Shown in pieces: positions 54,261 through 64,000 of a stretch of 64,000 nt of DNA (its first letter is position 1; the number at the start of each line of letters is the position of its first letter). A program made the translations under genes and the position numbers. The stretch comes from Pardosa pseudoannulata (taxonomy: Eukaryota; Arthropoda; Arachnida; Araneae; Lycosidae), in NCBI GenBank assembly GCA_032207245.1, contig CM063503.1:57042517-57106516 (forward strand), in the 5' to 3' direction. The notes beneath the pieces were generated by a model. That model saw nothing but the letters and a program-made list of their open reading frames with translations. It ran no database searches and was not told the origin of the DNA.

Positions 54261-54529
54261 TGTTTCACTACAGTTGAATGTACCTCCAATAAGTTAATAA
54301 AAAATGGACAAATATATAGCCACTTGGTTATCGTATTTCTCTAGCTTTTGTCAGTCAGTGTCGATTCTGTCACTGAAGCCTCTGTTCTTTTAATAATATT
54401 TTCGTACTTGTGACGTTACGTTTCATTCGTGATTAGTGATAATTCGTTAGAAATTGTTAGCTTAAAAGAATAGAAAAATTATTTTAACTAATTTTTTAAA
54501 AATTTATTATAGATTTTTATGACCTTTTA
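54261..54529. other. Spacer
   Basis: Nothing recognised. Confidence 0.4.
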
Positions 54530-56154
54530 TTTAACTAGCCCTGTAGGCCTGTCTAAATTTTGAAAGAAACTTTTTCGCTTACTTCCTCTCTCCAGTTGAG
54601 CTGAAATTCTGAATACTAATGTATATTTACTGGCAATAGATGAATCTATCCTATAAAATATATTAAATAGATAATATAACATTTAAACTCTAAACTTTAT
54701 ATTTTTTTTATATTTTCTTTACTTTTATATTATATATCGGGATAAGATGTAGTTCGGACTTTATTTTACTGACCTGTTACGATTTCATAGTATTTTTTTT
54801 TTAAATTTTTATTTTTTATTTTATTTTTATTTGTTTACGTTTTTTAATCTATACTAATCTAATATGAAATTTAACATATTACTTACTATGTTTTTTAAAC
54901 AATAAATTCATTAATTATTATTTTATAATCATTAATACATCTTATTATTTATCAATATTTTTACTTTATTTTTATAATTATTAGTGTTATATTATTTATG
55001 TTATCTTATTATTATATGCTTTATTGTTCTAGCTGCTTACAAGTTGCTGATTCTAGTAAAAATACTACATTTTATAAATTTTTCTTTTCTTAAATTATTT
55101 TAAATACTAGTTTATATTATTAAAATTACTTTGTTTTTTTCATTTAATCCCCAATCACATACTAAGCAGCTAACCTATTTTTTTTCTTATGTAATTTACT
55201 CTTTTATTCTATGATTTTTACAGACATTTTATCTTTGTATTTTATATGTTTATACTTTTATATTTTACATATGTGACTTCAGGTGTACTTCAGGAAAAAC
55301 ATCTTTAGATTATATACATTTAATCTTACATTATTTACAGGACTAATACAATGCATTAAAAAACATACACCCATTACCACGTTTTATTCTTTTTATTGCC
55401 AATAACATTTTACACTTCAATTACTCTTGATAACGCTTACTAACTTCGACAACTGCTTATACTATCTTCTACTATACTGGACACTTACTTATTTTTTTTA
55501 TTTTTAATTATGTAATTTTTTAGGAAATGTACTAGGCTACGAATTGTTTTTTATCTATATTTTTTAAATTTTTTATTACTTATTTTAAATTACTAATTTT
55601 CCTTCATACATTCTAATTATTTTCATACATTTTCTATTTCTAGAGCATACATTTGTACATTTCTGATTATGTTAAAGACAGACTTTTACTTACTGATGTA
55701 TTATTTACATTCTGTGCATTGCTCATTTTAATAAACATAAACTCTCTAATTATTTTTTTATGGGATTTTCTTTACAGTTTTATATATACATCGGCGAATA
55801 AGATGTAAAATGTTCGGACTTTACATTGCTGACCTGCGTTACGATTTCAGGGAAAGTATTTTTTTTATAGCATCATATTTTATTAAATGTTTCATATTTT
55901 ATTAAATGTTTACGTTTTTTAATCTACAATCAGTTCAGCGCCGAAATTTAATATAATCTGGAACTTGAGATAAAACAAGTTTCTTTTAAAACAATAATTC
56001 TTGCTTATATTTTCCATTTCTAGAGCATGTACATTAATTATTCATGTTATAACAACAGACATCTTGTTACTTATTTTATATTATTTTGTGTCTGAATAGC
56101 TGCTTATATATATATTATTTAGGAAATTATAATATGACATACTTTCATATCTGC

Positions 56155-56184
56155 TTTCTGCTAGTTATGTAGTTCTAGCAGAAA
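56155..56184. repeat. Hairpin motif inside the satellite
   Basis: TTTCTGCTAG and CTAGCAGAAA are exact reverse complements around TTATGTAGTT. The same hairpin occurs at 57137-57166 and, with one terminal mismatch, at 57463-57492. Confidence 0.85.
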
Positions 56185-56659
56185 GTTGCCTTCTGATAGT
56201 TATGTAGGAAAGGTACTACGCTAAACGAAATGTATTTTAAATATACTTCTCGTATATATTAAAAGAAAGATAAAATTAAAATAATGTTTTAATTCAAGTA
56301 ATCCCCAATCACATACTAAGCAAAAGCTTCGTCCGTATTTTTTATTTCTTGAAAAGATACATATGCATATCGGTTACTGATGCTGTAAAGACAGACATTT
56401 TGTAACTTCTGTATTATTTTGTGCATGTATAGCTGTTTAACGTCTATGATGCAGTGCCGATAGTGTACTTCAGGAAAAACAGATCTTTAGATTATATACA
56501 TTTAATCTTACATTATTTACAGGAACTAATACAATGCATTAGCACAGCGAAAACATCGCTCACATACCCATTACCACGTGGAATGATCTTTTATGTTGCC
56601 AGATGCAACAGATACATTTTACACTTCAATAAATGAGTGGCTTGACGCTAGCACTTCGA

Positions 56660-56785
56660 AAAAAAAGGGGTAAAAAGGAGGGGAGGGGGGGGGGGGGGGG
56701 GGGAGAGGGGGGGGGGGGGGGGGTAAAACAAAAAAATGTGGGGGGGGGGGGGGTTGGGGGGGGGGGGGGGGGGGGGGGTAAAAAA
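56660..56785. repeat. G-rich low-complexity insert
   Basis: Three runs of roughly 20 or more G, separated by AGA, TAAAACAAAAAAATGT and TT, flanked by AAAAAAGGGGTAAAAAG and GGTAAAAAACTG. Compared with the paralogous unit at 55440-55475 (ACTTCGACAACTGCTTAT), the tract lies exactly between ACTTCGA and CTGCTTAT, so it is an insertion of about 125 bp. In DNA this AT-rich such a sequence is extraordinary, and a sequencing or polishing artefact is a real possibility. The Gly-rich frame through it is not a protein. Confidence 0.9.
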
Positions 56786-58570
56786 CTGCTTATTCATCTA
56801 CTATACTGGACAGTCTGATAGGACTTATCTTTCTTGTATTTATGTAATTATGTAGTTTTGTAGGAAATGTTCTAGGCTAAACGAAATGTTTTTTAAATAT
56901 ATTTCTCATATATATTAAAAGAAAGATAAATAAAAAAAAGTTTTAATTCAACTAATTCCTAATCCCATACCAAGCAAAAGTTTCATGCATATTTTCTATT
57001 TCTAGAGCAGATACATTTGTACATTCGTTACTGATGCTGTAAAGACAGACATTTTGTAACTTCTGTATTATTTTGTGCATGTGCATGTATAGCTGCTTAT
57101 TCCTCTACTATATTGGGCAGTCTGACAGGACTTACCTTTCTGCTAGTTATGTAGTTCTAGCAGAAAGTTGCTTTCTGATAATTATGTAGGAAATGTACTG
57201 CGATAAACGAAATGTTTTATTTAAATATACTTCTAGTATATATTAAAAGAAAGATAAATTTTTTAAGAAATGTTTAAATTCAAGTAATCCTCAATCACAC
57301 ATTAAGCAAAAGTTTCTTCCCTATTTTCTATTTCTAGAGCAGATACATCTGCACACTGGTTACTGATGCTATACAGACAGACATTTTGTTACTTCTGTGT
57401 TATTTTGTGCCTGTTTATCTGCTTATTCATCTACTATACTGGGCAGTTTCATAGGATTTACCTTTCTGCTAGTTATGTAGTTCTAGCAGAAGGTTGCTTT
57501 CTGCTAGTTATGTAGGAAAGGTACTGCGCTAAAGGAAATGTTTTTAAATATACTTCTCGTATATATTAAAAGAAAGATAAATTTTTTAAAAAATGTTTTA
57601 ATTCAAGTAATCCCCAATCACATACTAAACAAAAGTTTCTTCCATATTTTCTATTTCTAGAGAAGATATATCTGTACATCTGTTACTAATGCTATAAAAA
57701 CAGACATTTTGTTACTTCTGTATTATTTTGTGCCTGTATATCTGCTTATTTATCTACTATACTAGGCAGTCTGATATGGTTTGCCTTTCTGCTAGCTACA
57801 TAGCAAAGGTACTGTTCCAAACGAAATAACTTTTAAATAGGGCCTCTCGTATAGTGCATCTTATGTATTAAAATAAATAATCTTTAAAAAAATATTTGAT
57901 TCAATGCCTCCACACTCATACACTATGCAAAAGTTTTTTATTCCCTTGTTAATTATCATGTTTGGCTTTTCTTTATTTTAGTGGGGTACAGTGAAATTAT
58001 ATATTTGTAATTACACTAAATCAGTATGAAAGTGTAGCCCAATATCCCATAATCATATATTGATTAATGTTCAAAGATATGATTTACCTTTCTGCTAGCT
58101 ACATAGCAAAGGTACTGGGCTAAACGTAATCGTTTTTAAATAGTGCCCGTGATTTATTGTATATATATTACATAAATGACTCTGTTAACAATATGTAAAG
58201 AAATTTGTAAAATTATTTTTCTATATATAATGCAAAGTTACAATTATTCATAAATTTATATGTTTAGGTTCTAAGAAATGTGTCATTATATTTTAAGTTT
58301 TCTAATGAAATTAAAAAACAGAAAATGTTGTGAAATTTTACCTCTCTAGTGATTATATAAAATAAATAATCTTAAAAAAATTATTTGATTCAAATGTAAA
58401 ATACATTATGCATTTTTTTTATATTGTTAAATGTTTGGCGTTTCTTGATAGTGGGGTACATGAAATTATATTTGTATGACACTAAATCAGATGAAATTGA
58501 TAATGTAAATTTAATAAAGTTCAAAGATACTTTATATTAAAGATCATATTGTTCATGTGATGATACCCAT

Positions 58571-60999
58571 GACCCATGAAAAGAAGCTTTATATGTTTTA
58601 ATTGCATTCTAGGGAAAAGAGAAGTGGAAATGTAAGACTTTCATAGGGAGGATAAAAATTAGAAATTATGCTTACAAGCATAAATATTCTAGCTTTATTG
58701 CTTCGAAAATATATACATCATTTTATTTCCATTAAAATATCTTTTTACTGAGTAGAAAATAGTTGAGTGAATTTTCATTTCATTCCCTGGGGAAGAGGTA
58801 ATCTGAGATTTTTTTTCTATGTAAGATAAATTAAAGTAAGGCGAATGTATTTCTAAGAAAACTATCTGACGGTCGTTTGTTTCTTTTATGTTTCTTTCAG
58901 TACAATAATGATGATGCTACATTTCTATTTCTTGATCACTGGAAAGAGGGAATTCTAACATTCTATTAATGATAAATGATTGACTAAAAGTTTTTCTGTC
59001 TAAGCCTACAAAATGTGAGAGAACTATGAATAGTTTCTACATGTATGAAACTTATCTAGTTCATGACGTATAATGAAAGTAAAAGAAAATGTCCTTATTG
59101 AATACTTTTGAACTCTGTTCTCGAATGTATCTTTTTACCTTCAAAACTTTGATTCTTTAATTAAATTGTAATTTTAAATCAAAGATTCTGCTATTCAGTG
59201 AATTCCTTTTGTCATTTCAATGGAAATTTTGTTTTATTACGTATCAGTCTCGTCTGCTTTGTCGCCCATGGTGTTAGAGTGTGGATCATTGTCTTATTTC
59301 TAACATCTAAAATATCTTACAGGTAAATGTTTAAATATTTATAAAAAGTATTTGTATACATAGTATTAATGTGAACAGATATTATGATTACCATAAAGGC
59401 TTAAAGGCGCTTCTGAGATCTTTCGTTTTTATTTTAATTTATTTTCATTCATTGACACTATTTGTTTAACTATGGCATAACTGGTAATATGAAAATCTGG
59501 TATCCACATGGTCTTCAATTATATCAAGTATTCTATAATACCCACATTGATTCTATTGAATAAAATTTATAATTTCAGTTTCACACAATACATTTAATTT
59601 TTTCTGCCGAAATGCCAAATAAAGTCACAGTAATGGGGAGAAAAATAAAAAAAACTGTGACAAAATAAAACTGGGTCTACATATTGTATCTTATGTGCAT
59701 ACTATTGTAATATAATTCATTTTGTGCATTATTATGTGAGAAATAGTTTTAAAAACAAACAAATAATTTACATAAATTTGTTACTTAAAACAATTATTTA
59801 TTGTGAAATAATAGTGGTTCATAGTTTTCTATTACAATTAATGATTTAATAAATTTGTTATAAAATTAATTACAAAATAATGTATTTTTCGCCAAAGCAA
59901 GTTCTAAGAATTACTAAAAATACTCAACTTATTCACTAGAAATATAATTCAAATTATAGTGCTGTTACCTCAAATATGATGGAAATAAAAACTGGTATTC
60001 CATAGTCCCTGACTTTTCTATATTTAAAGTACGAAGCTTAATATTTCATTGTTACTTATTCAATAATTTTAATACATTATTTTAAAAAATGTTTTTTTAA
60101 ACTATTAGTAGTAGTATTAAATGAATTTAAACAAAAATACATCTACAGAATACATATGCGAAATTTTAAAAGAGTTTGAATGTTTACACGAACGTTTTAC
60201 AGGGTGATTTTTAACTACTGGTAAGAGAAAAGCCTATTTACAACAACGAAGAATCTGTCAACTATGCAAAATCGTGTGCAGATTCTATTTTTTTTTTGTT
60301 ATCCAAGAGTATAGGTATATTTCTGATGTTTGAAAAAAGTATAATATCGAAGGAATACCAATAAATATACCTTTGGAAAGTAGAGTCACTGGAATATTGG
60401 TCGTGTGAAACCATAGAGAAAATTGTGTAGGTAAGAAAATATAACGCAGGGTTTAGTTTTAAACTACTGAGATAAATGAATTATCTGCATATTAGATATA
60501 AATCAATGACTGAAAATAACAGACGCTTACCAAGCTAATTTCTGTCCATAGTTGTAATTCGTAACTGAATAATACAGGACAAATATTTCTACAGTTGTCT
60601 CAAAAGCTTGCTGAAGAAAATCAAAATTTTACATGAGATAAAATTTTTCTTGTATACAAATTATTCTATATTTCGTTTCGGTAAAACTAAACTTACGAAG
60701 TGAATTTTATGAAGGGAAATTTTGAAATTGAACAAAATATCAATTAAGCTTTTTGATTGATTTCAACTGATTTAAATGCCGTTGCAGAGTTAATTTACAT
60801 TATTCAGTAATATGTAAAGAGTTGGTGGAACATGCTACTTTTCTATAAACATCAAGCCAGGTATGAGTATTTAATGCACCATAAATTTATGAGGACATTA
60901 TATTCATTGAACGTGCACCTGAAACTGTAACATTCAGCGTTTTGTTGATAATAATAGACACCAGGAATGAGATATTTTGCATTTAACGTTCATTTTTTA
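58571..60999. other. Long AT-rich stretch, nothing recognised
   Basis: No open frame of note, no TIRs, no tRNA-like boxes and no tandem structure seen. It is the quietest part of the window. Confidence 0.45.
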
Positions 61000-61455
61000 T
61001 TACATATCATTTGTTTAAAGTTCATATTCATTGGCGATGACTATTAAGGAGGTTCTTGTAAGAAAATATATTCAGTTAGTTTAAGGACCAATAAAATAAT
61101 TTATATGAAGCACAAGTAAGTACTACTATACTACTTAATTTAGATGTAATAATTTCCCCTATTAACCAACTATTGCATTTCGGTTTCTTTTTCCCTTGAA
61201 CAAGAACAGATTCTGCCATTTTTATTACATGTTATTCGTTCAAAGTTCATATTCATTGGTGATAACTATCAAGGAAGTTCTTGTAAGGAAATACATTATG
61301 CTAGAGTAAGGACCAATAAAATAATTTATATGAAGCACAAGTAAGTACTACTATACTACTTAATTTAGATGTAATAATTTCCCCTATTAACCAACTATTG
61401 CATTTCGGTTTCTTTTTCCCTTGAACAAGAACAGATTCTGCCATTATTGTTCTTT
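61000..61455. repeat. Two-copy tandem duplication, period about 228 bp
   Basis: TTCATATTCATTGG(C/T)GAT begins both copies. From AAGGACCAATAAAATAATTT on through TTATATGAAGCACAAGTAAG, TTCCCCTATTAACCAACTAT and GAACAAGAACAGATTCTGCC the two are essentially identical, while the first 60-70 bp differ at many positions. Confidence 0.95.
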
Positions 61456-61596
61456 TCGTAGTATGTAATAAAAAATTCATGATTTTTTGTTGATCTTAAA
61501 CTATTTTATGTGGTAACCTTCTATATATATGTTAGATTTATATAAGTCTACATTTTATTTTATATTATAACAGATTATAATATAAAAGATAACTTT
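61456..61596. other. Spacer
   Basis: Nothing recognised. Confidence 0.4.
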
Positions 61597-61735
61597 ATGT
61601 TATTTATTTTACATTATTTTATTTTATATTATTTATTTTATATTATTTTATTTTATATTATTTATTTTATATTATTTTATTTTATATTATTTATTTTATA
61701 TTATTTTACTTTATATTATTTATTTTATATTATAA
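61597..61735. repeat. TTTTATATTATTTA minisatellite
   Basis: The alternation TTATTTATTTTATATTA / TTTTATTTTATATTA repeats about five times with a period near 28 bp. Confidence 0.93.
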
Positions 61736-61942
61736 GATATTTACAGAAAATCCTTTTTTAATTTACAGGTATTTGTACAGATAAATATACCAAACACTGA
61801 ATAGTTTTTCTATGCTTACAGAAAAAAAATGCTGTTAAACCCTTTTGAGGGTTAATTTTATTTCCCATTTTTATAACATTTGAATCCATCATTAAATTTC
61901 AAAGTCGATTTAAAATCCCTTTTTAGTTCCATTCAGAAAAAA
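61736..61942. other. Spacer with a short TTAA hairpin
   Basis: GTTAAACCCTTTTGAGGGTTAA at about 61834-61855 is a small palindrome that looks like two TTAA-element ends fused back to back. Confidence 0.5.
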
Positions 61943-62013
61943 CATAAATGCACGTTTCCTTGTTTAAAGAAACATGCTAAATGTTTCTTTAAATAATGAA
62001 ACGTGCATTTATG
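61943..62013. repeat. 71-nt compound hairpin, 29 base pairs
   Basis: CATAAATGCACGTTTC (61943-61958) pairs exactly with GAAACGTGCATTTATG (61998-62013). After a symmetric 4-nt internal loop (CTTG/TAAT), TTTAAAGAAACAT (61963-61975) pairs exactly with ATGTTTCTTTAAA (61981-61993) over the 5-nt loop GCTAA. Both strands can fold. It could be a snap-back MITE remnant or a microRNA-like precursor. The sequence alone cannot decide. Confidence 0.85.
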
Positions 62014-62650
62014 CATTTTCATTCATGGTATAATATTTTAATGCATAATTTGCTTGAATGACCTTTGAATTATATAATCCAATAACATACGTTTCAAGAA
62101 TATCTCAAGTAAATGAAGAACTTTTTCGTAGCTTGTCTCTTATCTCTTCCGATTTATTCAGACCGCCGGTTTCTGATTCTTCCTAACAAAAAGGGATATT
62201 CTCTCTTTCTTCCCTGAAACAGCAACAATACTAGACAAAGGAAGTATTACTAGACGAATTGAATATTCGACATGAAGTGATGACAGCATCGACCAAAATA
62301 ACCCTTTTTACAAGATATATTCCAAAGATTTATGTAGAGTTTAGCGACAACTACAGTGTTTGATTTTTTACCACGACACTAGTTTACAGAAAAAAAAATG
62401 CTATTCGAATTTATTACTAAAGTAAGATTTGCATAAAAGTTAAAAATTTTACTGTCTTAAGCTTACATATATTCAGACTTGGAGTTATAAATTTAGAAAC
62501 GATTGAATAAAAACAGTCGTTAGACTATAAGAAAACAGCAAAGTTTTAAAATAAAATATAGAGTTTAATAAGTCTTTGCGCTCTGTCTCCAATAATAACC
62601 TCACCTAAACCCGAAATTCTTAGTAGTTTCTTAGTGTAATTCATTGTTAA
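62014..62650. other. AT-rich stretch, nothing recognised
   Basis: No supported feature. Confidence 0.4.
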
Positions 62651-62778
62651 ATTTATTATTATTATTATTATTATCATTATCATCATCATCATCATCATCA
62701 TCACTATTATTATTATTATCATCATCATCGTCGTCATTATTATTATTATTATTATTATTATAATCATCATCATCATCA

Positions 62779-62815
<37 letters not shown>

Positions 62816-62841
62816 CATCATCATCATCATCATCATCATAA

Positions 62842-62915
<74 letters not shown>
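62651..62915. repeat. Trinucleotide microsatellite (ATT)n/(ATC)n
   Basis: About 265 bp in perfect 3-bp register, alternating blocks of TTA and TCA units with a few CGT units near 62729. Open in several frames, giving Asn/Asp and Ile/Met runs that are not real proteins. The block structure shows that ATC variants spread in patches. Confidence 0.97.
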
Positions 62916-63529
62916 GTATTTCTTCGTGTAATCCAAAGTTAAAATTTTAAAATAAATCACACGCAGTGTCAATATTGAAATGTAAAAGGGCAGGACTGAT
63001 AGTGGTGACCCTCTTTAAAAAAGACAATTGCTTAGATTCAGAGTGGCGGGAGAACCCACGTTGGGTTCCCCTCATCACATTTACCAGTTAATCTCCATTT
63101 CTTGCATGCAGACGTTTCTCTGTCTCCCCTTTCCCCCCATGAAGCCTATGTTTCTGTAAGCTCTCCCCCTAGTAGACTTTTTGTACTACCCAATGTCTGC
63201 CATATTTTTTAAAATTATTATTTGTAATTCCTGGATGCACTGTATCGGTGGGCACGTAAACATCTAGCATCCTTTTGGGTAGGCAGTTCACAGTCCGAGT
63301 GTTCAACAATCGCTTATATAATGCTAGGAGATCACTAAGATCTAGCGAATCAGACGTCTTAAGAATATGTCCCGAGGGGGATGCTAAAAACCAAAACTAA
63401 GTTACATACAGTAATTATAATGAGATAAGATAATCTAAGAAGTTAAGTTGGTGTTCTCATGGTCCGAAGGATTACCCCAATTTAAAATAAGGAACGAAGA
63501 CTTTCACCAATGGTTGGAATTTTGTAATG
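62916..63529. other. Spacer, somewhat GC-richer, unassigned
   Basis: 63040-63180 is pyrimidine-rich and GC-richer (TCTGTCTCCCCTTTCCCCCC), but no motif, frame or repeat partner was recognised. Confidence 0.35.
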
Positions 63530-63890
63530 AGGGGGAGGGAAATAGAGAGAAGGGGAAAGGACAATGAGGGGTAGATAGATAGAGAAGGGGGAGGGAGAAA
63601 GTGAGATAGAGAGGGAAGGACAAAGAGGAGTAGATAGATAGACAGGGGGAGAAGGGGAAGAGAGGGGATCAAAGATAGATGTATAAAGATAAGGAGGCAC
63701 AAAGAGAGGTAGATAGATAGAGGGAGTAGGAAAAGTGAGATAGAGACATAAAGATATAGAGTGAGAGAGGGTGAGAAGAAGAGAGTGGCAAGAAGAGAAT
63801 AAGACGGGCAAAGAGAAGAAGATAGGGAAGGTGACAAAGAGAGGTAGATAGATAGAGAAATAGATATAGATTGATAAATAGATACATAGA
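63530..63890. repeat. Purine-rich tract with GATA blocks
   Basis: The plus strand is almost purely A and G for about 360 bp. GTAGATAGATAGA recurs at about 63572, 63632, 63710 and 63845 as part of an imperfect repeat of roughly 60-80 bp. The Ser/Leu/Pro frames on the minus strand are simply its translation. Confidence 0.93.
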
Positions 63891-64000
63891 GTAGAGACGG
63901 TTTGTTGGTGTGTTTGATATTACTATTAGTACGATTTTATTGCGGGTTTATTGCCTATCAATAACCGAACAGTCATCTTAGTGCAGTGCTTAGTCCTCCT
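63891..64000. other. Window end, nothing recognised
   Basis: Ordinary sequence. The window ends without a feature boundary. Confidence 0.4.

Larger units (their letters stand above)
54530..58570. repeat. Long complex satellite array, about 320-330-bp sub-units
   Basis: TTTTCTATTTCTAGAGCAGA-type blocks, AGACAGACATTTTGTxACTT, TCTGTATTATTTTGTGC, GCTTATTCATCTACTATACT and TAGTATATATTAAAAGAAAG recur at about 56370, 57005, 57330 and 57650, and more loosely at 55620 and 56000. TAATCTTACATTATTTACAG occurs at 55321 and 56502, so a higher-order unit near 1.2 kb also exists. The left part is the most diverged. Interrupted by the G-rich insert at 56660. Confidence 0.85.

Noticed and set aside
56633..56818. 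Gly-rich 61-aa frame
   Set aside because: Reads the poly-G insertion; poly-G encodes Gly in every phase.
62546..62972. Asn/Asp-rich and Ile/Met-rich frames of 99-113 aa
   Set aside because: Pure translation of the ATT/ATC trinucleotide repeat; no flanking coding sequence.
63472..63887. Ser/Leu/Pro-rich frames of 72-121 aa resembling membrane proteins
   Set aside because: They read the pyrimidine strand of a low-complexity purine tract; several phases are open at once.

Overview
The window is AT-rich, gene-poor eukaryotic DNA made almost entirely of transposon relics, SINEs, satellites and microsatellites. No intact protein-coding gene, intact tRNA, rRNA or CRISPR array is visible. The longest reading frames are translations of microsatellites or transposon debris. 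The repeat types (Tc1/mariner, pogo/Tigger, piggyBac-type and hAT-like remnants, tRNA-derived SINEs, RT-type LINE tails) point to an arthropod. The Tc1 N-terminus near 23.7 kb and the SINE mixture resemble what I know from spiders and other arachnids. That assignment is inference, not proof.

Layout. 0-11.3 kb: tandem satellites and duplications, including a large inverted repeat (about 180-690 against 7425-7880), a cluster of three SINEs between two TTAA-flanked miniature elements (3.4-5.2 kb) and a 307-bp satellite (9.1-11.3 kb). 11.6-17.4 kb: degraded DDE transposases of at least three lineages and a small TTAA element. 18.6-27.8 kb: tandem repeats, a cluster of SINE-B copies, transposase relics and a LINE 3' tail. 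29-32.2 kb: SINE-A copies, one nested in a LINE with a clear target-site duplication, then a probable solo LTR abutting an inverted-repeat element. 34.3-38.5 kb: a small GC-richer ORF, then a satellite array that changes period. 38.9-40 kb: a Tigger/pogo relic next to a TTAA element. 40-48 kb: long (AT)n tracts, tandem repeats, a decayed Tc1 element and a SINE split by a piggyBac-type MITE. 49-58.6 kb: a hAT-like fragment and more tandem arrays, including one interrupted by an odd G-rich insertion. 58.6-64 kb: mostly featureless AT-rich DNA with a duplication, a long compound hairpin, a trinucleotide microsatellite and a purine-only tract.

The most interesting signal is a set of TTAA-bounded miniature elements that carry a hairpin 15-19 nt inside one end. 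Stem sequences differ between copies, but pairing is kept, so structure seems to be preserved rather than sequence. One TTAA element sits inside a SINE whose uninterrupted sister copies show the empty target site.

The protein-coding remnants are all transposon-derived and broken by stops or frameshifts. They do not form a pathway. The one ORF I could not assign to a repeat (34,271-34,490, minus) is the only place where a host exon remains plausible.
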